A stretch of DNA of 64,000 nucleotides. Source: Granulicella sp. 5B5 (lineage in GTDB: Bacteria; Acidobacteriota; Terriglobia; Terriglobales; Acidobacteriaceae). The notes beneath the pieces are model-generated. The model had not been told where the DNA came from and ran no database searches. It was given only the letters and a program-made list of their open reading frames with translations. This document shows, piece by piece, positions 1 to 7,008 of the stretch; positions within the stretch are counted from its first letter, which is position 1, and each line of letters begins with the position of its first letter. The DNA is taken from positions 2,294,001 to 2,358,000 of the forward strand of contig NZ_CP046444.1 of the NCBI RefSeq assembly GCF_014083945.1, given 5' to 3'. The translations under genes and the position numbers were made by a program.

Positions 1-497
1 TGGATTCGGGTTTCAGCATTGCCTTTGCGACATCCACGATGGAGGCCCTGTTGGGAAGCACTGCTGCTGCACGGCGAGGAAGAACCCAGTGGTTCGACCT
101 ACGAGCCAGAGCAACCAACGCGCTTGTGAAACATCGTGACTGTGGTGCGCGGTGGAAGAGGATGGTGCGGTGATGGGCGCTCGCGGTCTCTGGCCAGACT
201 CGAATCCATTGGGAGTCATCTGCCCGCGGTGCCTCGTGTATTTCTCATACACACGGTAAGGATACCACAGATATGCCAGCGGGCGCGTGGTTCGCGGGTT
301 TTCGTGTGCAGGGTGGGGGTGTCCCCCCGTATACTTTTCGATTCAAAGGCCTGACAAGACTGTGGTTGAAGGCGGACTTGTGAAGGTCTATGAAGGGAAG
401 GAGCTTCCTGCAAAGTCCTGGTAGCGAACGGGTAGGGCGCGCAGGGGTGGCGGACGAGATGGATCGCTTTGGCCGCTGTCCTACACTCAAGGAGGTC
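1..497. other. Left-edge stretch without a convincing gene
   Basis: No frame here reads like a protein: the short open frames on both strands are low-complexity and have no recognisable domain. A small inverted repeat (GTGTA, seven bases, TACAC) sits at 236-252. The right part probably carries the promoter and leader of the following pabB-pabC gene, but I see no clear -35/-10 pair. Confidence 0.5.
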
Positions 498-2345
498 ATG
501 AAGCGATCAGAGTCAGCTATTTCCATGGGGGACTGCCGGAGGCAAGTGGCGCGGGAGTCAAGAGCGATGCTCTTCGAGAGCGCGCAGAACGCCGGAGCGG
601 AACCCGCCTGCTCGTATTTCTTCGAGCACCCAGTTCAGTGGATTGAGATTCGGAGGCTGGAGGAGATTCCCGAGGCCTTCGCGGCGATCGAGCAGGCCGT
701 TGCCGATGGCTTCTGGGTTGCCGGATATCTCGGCTATGAGTGCGGCTATCACTGGGAACCCTCGGCGGCGGCGGACTTTGAGGCGCCGGAGGGCCTTCCG
801 CTCGCCGCCTTTGGTGTGTATCGCGCGCCGGTCTCGCCTGTGCCGTCTGCTGCAGAAGAGAGTGCGTGTGGCCTGACGGATGTGGCGTTGTCGTTGTCTC
901 CGGAGCGGTTCACGGAGCAGTTCAAGCGGATACAACAGTGGATCGCGGAGGGAGACACCTACCAGGTCAATCTGACCTGCCGCGTCGAAGCTGCATATTC
1001 ACAAGGCGCGGAGGTGCTGTTCGCGCACATGATGCAGAGGCAGCCGGTGGAGTTTGGCGCGATGCTGAATGTCGCTGGCCGGGTCGTGCTCTCCGCATCG
1101 CCGGAGCTGTTCTTTCAACGCAAAGGCCGCGAGCTGCGCGTACGTCCGATGAAGGGGACGTCCCGGCGAGGGCTGGATGCGGCTGAAGATGACCGGTTGG
1201 CGGCTGCGCTTGCTCTGGACGAGAAGAACCGCGCCGAGAACGTGATGATTGTGGACCTGCTGCGCAGCGACATAGGCCGCATCGCGGAGATGGGCTCGGT
1301 GCGCGTCGAGGACCTGTTCAAGGTGGAGCGTCATCCGTCTCTGCTGCAGATGACTTCGACGGTTGTGGGGGAGTTGCGAGAGGAGATGAGCTTCTATGAG
1401 CTGTTTCGCGCCCTGTTTCCCTGCGGCTCTATCGTGGGAGCGCCGAAGGTCCGGACGATGCAGATCATTCGTGAGCTGGAGGGCAGAGATCGCGGTGTGT
1501 ACACGGGGGCGATCGGATACATCAGGCCTGGTGGGGATGCTGTCTTCAGTGTAGGGATTCGAACGGCTGTGCTGGAACAGGGGCGCCTTTCGATGGGAGT
1601 GGGGGCGGGAGTGACTGCGGGGTCGGATGCGGATGCGGAGTTTGAGGAGTGCCTGCTGAAGGCGGAGTTTCTGCGTGACCGCTCGTTCGAGCTGATTGAG
1701 AGCCTGCGCTGGGAGGCAGGGGAGTGCGCGCTGCTGGAGCTGCATTTGAGGCGCATGGAGCGTTCGGCGAAGTTCTTCGGCTTTTCGTTCGAGCGCCAGT
1801 CGGCGCAGCGGGCGATTGCAGAGTGTGCGGACGGGCTGACAACGGACAGAGCGTGGAAGCTACGGATGACGATGAATGCCGCGGGTGTTTGCCGGGTGAG
1901 TGCGATGCCGTTGGAGGAGGAGACTTCAGCAGTGTTGCATGCGCGGCTGTGGCCTGAGCCGATGCGGGCCTCCGACGCATGGCTGCAACACAAGACCACA
2001 CGGAGAGCCCACTATGAATGGGCGCTCCGCGTGGCGCAGAAGGTTGGTTGTGTGGATGCCGTTTTTTTGAACGAGCATGGAATGGTTACGGAAGGATCGA
2101 TCCATAACGTTCTCGTTCGTCATGGGAGTCTGTGGCGCACGCCGCCGCTTTCCGCGGGGATATTGCCGGGGGTCTATCGGGAGCACCTGCTGGCAACGCA
2201 GTCGGAGGTTCTGGAACAGGACATCCATGTGGATGAGCTGTGGGGCGCTGACGAAATCTATCTGATGAATGCGGTACGGGGTTTGCGCCGAGTGGAGCTG
2301 CAGCGAGAATGGCTGGCTGCAGCTCCACGAATCGCCGGAGCCTGA
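498..2345 (+). CDS. pabB-pabC: Fused aminodeoxychorismate synthase component I / aminodeoxychorismate lyase
   Basis: Makes p-aminobenzoate for folate: the N-terminal two thirds is the chorismate-binding PabB part and the C-terminal third is the PLP-dependent PabC lyase. The PabB signature RPMKGTSRRG carries the lysine (KGT) that separates PabB from TrpE, where alanine is usual; the later GSIVGAPKVRTMQII block is the conserved chorismate-enzyme motif. The lyase part begins near FELIESLRWEAGE and contains HKTTRR, the probable PLP-lysine region, and NEHGMVTEGSIHNV. The start is uncertain. ATG 498 follows AAGGAGGT very closely (2 bases from GGAGG), ATG 567 follows GGGAG by nine bases, and an upstream ATG lies at 390. 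No glutamine amidotransferase (pabA) is visible nearby. Confidence 0.9.
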   Translation: MKRSESAISMGDCRRQVARESRAMLFESAQNAGAEPACSYFFEHPVQWIEIRRLEEIPEAFAAIEQAVADGFWVAGYLGYECGYHWEPSAAADFEAPEGLPLAAFGVYRAPVSPVPSAAEESACGLTDVALSLSPERFTEQFKRIQQWIAEGDTYQVNLTCRVEAAYSQGAEVLFAHMMQRQPVEFGAMLNVAGRVVLSASPELFFQRKGRELRVRPMKGTSRRGLDAAEDDRLAAALALDEKNRAENVMIVDLLRSDIGRIAEMGSVRVEDLFKVERHPSLLQMTSTVVGELREEMSFYELFRALFPCGSIVGAPKVRTMQIIRELEGRDRGVYTGAIGYIRPGGDAVFSVGIRTAVLEQGRLSMGVGAGVTAGSDADAEFEECLLKAEFLRDRSFELIESLRWEAGECALLELHLRRMERSAKFFGFSFERQSAQRAIAECADGLTTDRAWKLRMTMNAAGVCRVSAMPLEEETSAVLHARLWPEPMRASDAWLQHKTTRRAHYEWALRVAQKVGCVDAVFLNEHGMVTEGSIHNVLVRHGSLWRTPPLSAGILPGVYREHLLATQSEVLEQDIHVDELWGADEIYLMNAVRGLRRVELQREWLAAAPRIAGA

Positions 2346-2419
2346 GAGGTTGCAACAAGGGCACCCGCGAAATTTTTACTATTCGCTAAAATAGCGCCGC
2401 GTCGCTAGTGACGGTCGAT

Positions 2420-2869
2420 TTAGTGACCGTGACCGCCGCCGCCGCGGGCACCGCGGTCGTTGGCGGTGCCATGGGTGTGGTCGTCGGCGCGGTAGTTGCC
2501 GCGGGGGTCGGCACGGTGCGTGGCGTGGAAGCTCTGAAAGTGGTCTGCAGGCTCATGGTAGCCGCCGTGCGCAGGGTAGCCGCCATGGTAGCCGTAACGG
2601 GGATCGAAGGAGCGGTTGACGTGTCCGTAGAAGTGCGCCGGACCGTGGTACCAGCGGCCAGCGCCGATGAAGACGCCGTTGTCGAACCAGTCGTCGCTGT
2701 AGTAGCCGTAGGGTGCGCAGTTGTAGGGTGCGTAGCCGTAGTAGCCGTATGGGCAGACCGGCGGCTCGCCGATGTTGATACCGAATGAGACCTGCGCATC
2801 CGCTTTGGGCGCAGGGAGGATGAACGTCAGCGCGAAGGCTGCGGTCAGCGCGAATAGGAACTTTTTCAT
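2420..2869 (-). CDS. Small secreted Tyr/Gly/His-rich protein, paralog 1 of 3
   Basis: Function unknown. The 149-residue product has a clear Sec signal peptide (MKKFLFALTAAFALTF..., cleavage probably after KADA). It then shares a body with its two neighbours: VSFGINIGEPP, a CPYGYYGYAPYNCAPYGYY block, a GVFIGAGRWYHGP block and DPRYGYHGGYP. The C-terminus is rich in His, Gly and Asp and ends GGGGHGH. Two cysteines in the Tyr-rich block are kept in all three copies and could pair in the periplasm. GAGG lies six bases before the ATG. Metal binding by the His-rich tail is only a guess from composition. Confidence 0.8.
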   Translation of the reverse strand: MKKFLFALTAAFALTFILPAPKADAQVSFGINIGEPPVCPYGYYGYAPYNCAPYGYYSDDWFDNGVFIGAGRWYHGPAHFYGHVNRSFDPRYGYHGGYPAHGGYHEPADHFQSFHATHRADPRGNYRADDHTHGTANDRGARGGGGHGH

Positions 2870-2987
2870 GACGGGCCTCAGAGTAGTAAGAGTAAGTTGT
2901 CAGTTTGACACAGGAAGTTGTGCCAGCGGTGACTATATTCCTGAAAGGCCATGTGTTGCGTGGAAATTCATGCAGGCGGATACAGAA

Positions 2988-3011
2988 AGGCGAGGCCCGA
3001 AGGCCCCGCCT
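2988..3011 (-). terminator. Hairpin terminator after secreted paralog 2
   Basis: Read on the minus strand this is a ten-pair stem (one G-U) closed by a TTCG tetraloop and followed by TTTCTGT. It lies just downstream of the paralog-2 stop codon, so each of these small genes is probably its own transcription unit. Confidence 0.7.
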
Positions 3012-3034
3012 GAGTTGAGAACGATAGTTGGCGT

Positions 3035-3439
3035 TTAGCGACCGTGGCCATGGTAGCCGCCGTGCTCGTCGGCGCGGTTGTTGCCGTGGAAGCTGTGCCA
3101 GTGGTCGGCGGGCTCCCGGTAGTGACCTCCGCGGGCCGGGAAGCCGCCGCGATAGCCGTAACGGGGATCGAAGGCGCGGTTGACGTGGCCATAGAAGTGG
3201 CCATGACCGTGCCACCAGGGACCAGCACCGACGAAGATGCCGTTCGAGAACCACTCGGGGCCGTAGTAGCCGTAGGGCGCGCAGTTGTAAGGCGCATAGC
3301 CGTAGTAGCCGTAGGGACAAATGGGCGCTGGGCCACCAATGTTGACGCCGAAGGTGACCTGGGCTTCGGCCTTGTGGGCAGGAAGCACGAAGAGAGCCGC
3401 GGCGATGATGGCGGCGAAGAGGTACTTGATTCCACGCAT
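3035..3439 (-). CDS. Small secreted Tyr/Gly/His-rich protein, paralog 2 of 3
   Basis: Function unknown. Signal peptide MRGIKYLFAAIIAAALF... with probable cleavage after KAEA, then the shared body: VTFGVNIGGPAPICPYGYYG, APYNCAPYGYYGPEWF, GIFVGAGPWWHGHGHFYG and DPRYGYRGGFP. The C-terminus is His/Gly rich (GGYHGHGR). I chose the ATG at 3439 because GGAGG sits five bases before it; an upstream ATG at 3451 overlaps that ribosome site. About 135 residues, close to paralogs 1 and 3. Confidence 0.8.
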   Translation of the reverse strand: MRGIKYLFAAIIAAALFVLPAHKAEAQVTFGVNIGGPAPICPYGYYGYAPYNCAPYGYYGPEWFSNGIFVGAGPWWHGHGHFYGHVNRAFDPRYGYRGGFPARGGHYREPADHWHSFHGNNRADEHGGYHGHGR

Positions 3440-3517
3440 GGGAACCTCCAATCAAGCCTTTAAGAGGCGGAATTGTTGCCAGAGGTTGCTGGCGAAGGTG
3501 TAAATGAAAGTAAAGAG

Positions 3518-3546
3518 CCCTTGCGGCAGGGGGGCTGCCGCAAGGG
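3518..3546. terminator. Perfect 12-bp stem hairpin after secreted paralog 3
   Basis: CCCTTGCGGCAG pairs perfectly with CTGCCGCAAGGG around a five-G loop. T-rich runs lie on both sides (TTTT on the plus side, CTCTTTACTTTC on the minus side). It is downstream of the minus-strand paralog-3 gene. Confidence 0.75.
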
Positions 3547-3572
3547 TTTTCGATCAGGGTGAGAACGGGTTT

Positions 3573-3989
3573 TTAGTGGCCGTGACCGTGGTCGTTGACG
3601 ACGTGGCCGGCGTTGTCGTGGGTCTCATTGCCGTGGAAGTTTTTCGGAGGGCCAGAGCGGCCCGGCTCGGGTCTGGCGCCGCGTGAGGGCATGGCGCCGT
3701 GGTAGCCGTGGCGGGGGTCGTAACGGTTATTGACGGAGCCGTGGAAGTTCTTAGGGCCGTGGAACCAGCGGCCGGCACCGATGAAGACGCCGCCGTTGAA
3801 CCACTCGGGACCGTAGTAGCCGTAGGGCGCGCAGTTATAAGGGGCGTAGTCGTAGTAGCCGTAGGGGCAGGACGGCGGATTGCCGATGTTGATGCCGACG
3901 GAGATCTGAGCGGGAGCGGCGGCAGGAGCCGCAAGGACGCCAAGGCCGAGGATGGCGATGGCGCTGAAGATAGATTTCGAAAGTCGCAT
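3573..3989 (-). CDS. Small secreted Tyr/Gly/His-rich protein, paralog 3 of 3
   Basis: Function unknown. 138 residues with signal peptide MRLSKSIFSAIAILGLGVLA... and probable cleavage near APAQ. The shared body follows (ISVGINIGNPPSCPYGYYD, APYNCAPYGYYGPEWF, GVFIGAGRWFHGPKNFHG, DPRHGYHGAMP). The tail is distinct, with a PEPGRSGPPKNF stretch, and ends VNDHGHGH. GAGGTG is seven bases before the ATG. The leaders and tails differ more between copies than the Tyr-rich core, which suggests an old tandem duplication with the core under selection. Confidence 0.8.
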   Translation of the reverse strand: MRLSKSIFSAIAILGLGVLAAPAAAPAQISVGINIGNPPSCPYGYYDYAPYNCAPYGYYGPEWFNGGVFIGAGRWFHGPKNFHGSVNNRYDPRHGYHGAMPSRGARPEPGRSGPPKNFHGNETHDNAGHVVNDHGHGH

Positions 3990-4100
3990 TCTGTTTCACC
4001 TCAAAGTTCGGGTTCGGGACAATGTAAAGGTGTCGCTTGAAGTAAGAGGCGTTCGCGAGGCGATATGTTGTCTGCGCGAACGCCGATTTTCGATGAAAAT

Positions 4101-5030
4101 TCAGCGCGGACGACGCGTGGGAGCGGTGCGCTTGCGGCGGGGCGGGACAGGTTTCTTGAGCTGGGCGGCCTCGGGGAGGACTTTTTTGCGCTCGACTTTC
4201 TTGCCGGCGGCGGCGCGGTTGAGGGCCTGGACCTCGCCCTGGGTGAGCTCGCGGAAGGCGCCGGGCGGGACGTCGAGGGTGAGTGCGCCGTAGCCGATGC
4301 GGCGGATCTTTTCGACGTGGTGGCCGATCTCTTCGAACATCTTGCGGAGCTGGCGGTTGCGGCCTTCGGTGAGCGTGACCTCGTACCAGGGGTTCTCGCC
4401 GGAGCGGACCTGTTCGATCTTGGCGGGCTGCGTGAGGACGCGGTCGCGCCGGCCTGAACTGCGTGTGTCGGCGAGGCGGCCACGGTCGATCATGATGCCG
4501 TGGCGGAGCTGCTCGATGGCTTGCGCGGTGGGCGCGCCGCTGACCTTGACGAGGTAGGTCTTGAGCACGCCGGTTGCGGCCTTGGAGAGCTTGTTGGCGA
4601 GGTCGCCGTCGTTGGTCATCAGCAGGAGGCCTTCGCTGAGGTAGTCGAGGCGGCCGACGGGGTAGAGGCGCGGGAGTTTGGAGTGCTCGCCGATCTGCTT
4701 TTTCTGGCGGTCTTCGCCGAGCAGCTGCATGACGGTGGGGCGGTGCTCGGGGTCGTCGAGTGTGGTGACGTAGCCGCGGGGCTTGTTGACCATGTAGTAC
4801 TTGGTGGGTTCGGGGCCGTGGAGAAGCTTGCCGTCGACACGGACGTGGTCGCGGGAGAGGTCGGCGCGGGTACCGAGGGTTGTTACCGTCGTTCCGTTGA
4901 GTTGGACGCGGCCTTCGAGGATGATCTGCTCGGCGGCGCGGCGGGAGGCGATGCCTGCCTGGGCGAGGATCTTTTGCAGGCGGTCGCCGCGGGGGGCGTC
5001 TTCAGCCTGCTTGAGGGGCTTGGGGGTCAT
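4101..5030 (-). CDS. rluB: 23S rRNA pseudouridine synthase of the RsuA/RluB family
   Basis: Isomerises a specific uridine in rRNA. The N-terminal S4 RNA-binding domain (about residues 15-75, LQKILAQAGIASRRAAEQII) is followed by the synthase domain starting at YYMVNKPRGYVTT. The catalytic aspartate is in VGRLDYLSEGLLLMTNDGDL, and EGRNRQLRKMFEEIGHHVEKIRRIGYG is the conserved family end. A basic Lys/Arg/Pro-rich tail of about 45 residues follows. The family match is strong; RluB versus RluE or RsuA specificity is not proven by the sequence. It stands alone, ending just short of the secreted-paralog cluster. Confidence 0.88.
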   Translation of the reverse strand: MTPKPLKQAEDAPRGDRLQKILAQAGIASRRAAEQIILEGRVQLNGTTVTTLGTRADLSRDHVRVDGKLLHGPEPTKYYMVNKPRGYVTTLDDPEHRPTVMQLLGEDRQKKQIGEHSKLPRLYPVGRLDYLSEGLLLMTNDGDLANKLSKAATGVLKTYLVKVSGAPTAQAIEQLRHGIMIDRGRLADTRSSGRRDRVLTQPAKIEQVRSGENPWYEVTLTEGRNRQLRKMFEEIGHHVEKIRRIGYGALTLDVPPGAFRELTQGEVQALNRAAAGKKVERKKVLPEAAQLKKPVPPRRKRTAPTRRPR

Positions 5031-5155
5031 GATGGATGGCTTTCTGACTGCGGAGGTGCTCGTCGCGGTCGTGCGGCGCCGTGGAGGCGCGCAGTTATCA
5101 GTGTAGCTGGCGCGCGGGGATGCGTCCTATCGGTGTGCGGGAGAATCTATTGGGT

Positions 5156-5566
5156 ATGAGCGATGCGAAGGCGGGTTCGATTCAGGTAGTGCGTCCCGAA
5201 GAACAGAGCGCGGGGACGGCGCAGACGTCGGGGTCGCAGCGGATGGCGGCGGTTTCGAGGGCGCAAGGTATCGAGACTGGGATGTGGGCGGGGACGTTTC
5301 TCGTTGAACCGGGCGCGAAGACGGGCATCCATCACCACGGAGAGCAGGAGACGGTGGTGTATGTGCTGGAGGGCGAGGCGCTGGTGAAGTGGGGTGAGCG
5401 CGGCGGGGAGTCCGCGACGGTGCGCGCGGGGGACTTTGTGCATGTGCCGGCGTGGGTGGTGCACCAGGAGATCAATCCGTCGGCAACGGAGGCATTCCGG
5501 TGGGTGGTGGTGCGGAGCACTCCGGAGCCGATTGTGGTGAACCTGCCGGATGCGGTGTGGGAGTAA
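5156..5566 (+). CDS. Small single-domain cupin protein
   Basis: A 136-residue protein with a beta-barrel cupin fold. The first motif is readable as VEPGAKTGIHHHGEQETVVYVLEGEA and the second as AGDFVHVPAWVVHQEIN. The His cluster HHH, the Glu two residues on and the later His are the usual metal ligands. The substrate cannot be told; it could be an enzyme or a small-molecule sensor. ATG 5156 is chosen because residues upstream in the same frame do not look like cupin sequence. It converges on the Uma2 gene with a palindrome between them. Confidence 0.75.
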   Translation: MSDAKAGSIQVVRPEEQSAGTAQTSGSQRMAAVSRAQGIETGMWAGTFLVEPGAKTGIHHHGEQETVVYVLEGEALVKWGERGGESATVRAGDFVHVPAWVVHQEINPSATEAFRWVVVRSTPEPIVVNLPDAVWE

Positions 5567-5569
5567 AGA

Positions 5570-5589
5570 CCCGAGGCTGAAGCCTCGGG
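5570..5589. repeat. Short palindromic repeat (CCCGAGGCT-GA-AGCCTCGGG)
   Basis: A perfect nine-bp stem with a GA loop, followed by GGTACC-like sequence. A closely similar palindrome with the same GA loop is at 11036-11055 after msrA. It sits between convergent genes and could also act as a terminator, although there is no T run. Confidence 0.6.
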
Positions 5590-5621
5590 GTACCTGGTTT
5601 GTGGGAGCGACGCGGAGAAGA

Positions 5622-6140
5622 TTAGTCCAGGGCGGCGAAGGCCTCAGTGAGGTCGAGGTGGATGGGGGTGTTGGGGACAGTGAGCCGGGTGGCGTCGGCG
5701 AGGTGCAGGCCGTTGGCGTCGAAGGTGTAGGCGACGCGGCGCATAGGATCGACCAGCCAGATGTTCTCGACGCCCATGGAGCGGTAGTCGGCCAGAACGA
5801 GCTCGGCGCGGGGGAGACGGTCTTCGGGGGAGAGGACCTCGATGCAGATGAGCGGTGGGGTGAGGGTGACGGATTCGCGCGGGGCGTCGGCGCGGAGGAC
5901 GGCGATGTCGGCGATGCGGACGCGGGCGCCTGCGACACGGATGCGCTGCTCGACGATGGCGTTGGTGTGCCACTGCTTCTGGTTGAGGGTGAAGATGACC
6001 GCGATGAGAGTCTGGATCTTTGCGTGCTCGTACTCGCCCAAGTTGCGTTCCTCGATTTCGCCGTCCACGTAATCGGCGTCGGGATGGTAGCTGGTGCGGA
6101 GGTATTGCTCGATGGTGAGCAGCGAGGGTGTCGTCGCCAT
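5622..6140 (-). CDS. Uma2 family (DUF820) nuclease-fold protein
   Basis: 172 residues with the PD-(D/E)XK-like Uma2/DUF820 pattern: LTIEQYLRTSYHPDADYVDGEIEERN at the N-terminus, then VRIADIAVLRADAP and LICIEVLSPEDR, ending in GVENIWLVDPMRRVAYTFD. The Asp in IADI, the Glu in CIEV and the preceding Glu are the likely metal-binding residues. In cyanobacteria and acidobacteria the family occurs in many copies and its role is unsettled; mobile-element-like nuclease and host gene have both been proposed. There is no partner gene beside it. Confidence 0.85.
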   Translation of the reverse strand: MATTPSLLTIEQYLRTSYHPDADYVDGEIEERNLGEYEHAKIQTLIAVIFTLNQKQWHTNAIVEQRIRVAGARVRIADIAVLRADAPRESVTLTPPLICIEVLSPEDRLPRAELVLADYRSMGVENIWLVDPMRRVAYTFDANGLHLADATRLTVPNTPIHLDLTEAFAALD

Positions 6141-6205
6141 GGAGGTGCCTCCTATGCAGCGATTATGCGCCCGGAGCGGATGGTTGCCAAGACGAATCGC
6201 AGCGC

Positions 6206-6874
6206 TTAGCGACGACGGCTGCCGCCGGAGAAGATCTCGGTGAGGGCGATGAAGATGTTGAGGCCGTCGAGGTAGATGCTGAGAGCGAGCTCGACGGCGG
6301 TGGCGCCGTCACCGCCGTTGCGGATGCGCATGAAGTCGACTACGAGCAGAACGGAGAAGATGGCCAGCGTGGCCCAGGCGTAGAGGCCGGGCGAGACGAA
6401 GTGGAAGAACATGCCGAGGACGCCGATGATGATGAGTCCCAGCAGAGCGGCGAAGGCGTAACTGCCGACCTTGCGGTAGTCGAAGCTGAAGATTTGTGCG
6501 CCGAGGCCGAGCACGCCCATGCCGACGGCCGTGGTGAGTGCGGCGTTGAAGACGACGTCGATGTGGCCGGTGTGGAGCAGCGTCATGATCCACGGGGCGA
6601 TCTCAAAACCCATGACCAGCGCGAGCAGAAGGAAGAGGCCGAGTGCGACGGGCGGGTTCTTGCGGGTGGCGCGGACGGCGAAGATGAGCAGGAAGCTGGC
6701 GATGACGCAGAGCCAGAAGACTCCGGTGGAGTAAAACGCCGGGGCGAGGAAGATGCCGACGCCGGAGACGAAGAAGCCGAGTGAGGAGATGAGCAGAACC
6801 TTACCCAGCAGCGAGGTGGTGGCCTGGGTGCGGCCTTCGATGATGATGGGATTGGAACGGGTTCCGGGATACAT
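6206..6874 (-). CDS. Bax inhibitor-1 / YccA family membrane protein
   Basis: 222 residues with about seven hydrophobic spans and a short charged C-terminal end (SGGSRRR). The conserved BI-1 end IYLDGLNIFIALTEIFSG and the ALTTAVGMGVLGL and FDYRKVGSYAF blocks identify the family. Members are thought to be pH-sensitive calcium leak channels in the inner membrane. The physiological role in this organism cannot be read from the sequence, and the gene has no obvious functional neighbours. Confidence 0.88.
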   Translation of the reverse strand: MYPGTRSNPIIIEGRTQATTSLLGKVLLISSLGFFVSGVGIFLAPAFYSTGVFWLCVIASFLLIFAVRATRKNPPVALGLFLLLALVMGFEIAPWIMTLLHTGHIDVVFNAALTTAVGMGVLGLGAQIFSFDYRKVGSYAFAALLGLIIIGVLGMFFHFVSPGLYAWATLAIFSVLLVVDFMRIRNGGDGATAVELALSIYLDGLNIFIALTEIFSGGSRRR

Positions 6875-6950
6875 GGCGTCTTACCTCTCTGTGTCTATGA
6901 TACGCCGGGGAGGTTGAAACGTGAGCGAGAGTGGCTCAAGGGGCGGTAGA

Positions 6951-6998
6951 GCAAAGACCTCCCGCGAAGGGCGCAGAGTGAGCGGAGTTTCGCCACGG
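6951..6998. repeat. Dispersed repeat 'CTCCCGCGAAGGGCGCAGAG' type, copy 1
   Basis: About 48 bp that match 36836-36883 at roughly 39 of 48 positions by eye. Both copies are intergenic: this one is just downstream of scpB, the other just upstream of the frameshifted DUF885 gene. Confidence 0.6.
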
Positions 6999-7008
6999 GA
7001 GTGGGTGG

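Noticed and set aside
190-215. tRNA-like CTCGAATCC sequence
   Set aside because: No acceptor or anticodon stem can be drawn around it.
2408-2788. 126-codon Val/Ala-rich plus-strand frame opposite secreted paralog 1
   Set aside because: Similar Val-rich frames appear opposite all three paralogs because of the Tyr/Gly/His codons; no RBS.
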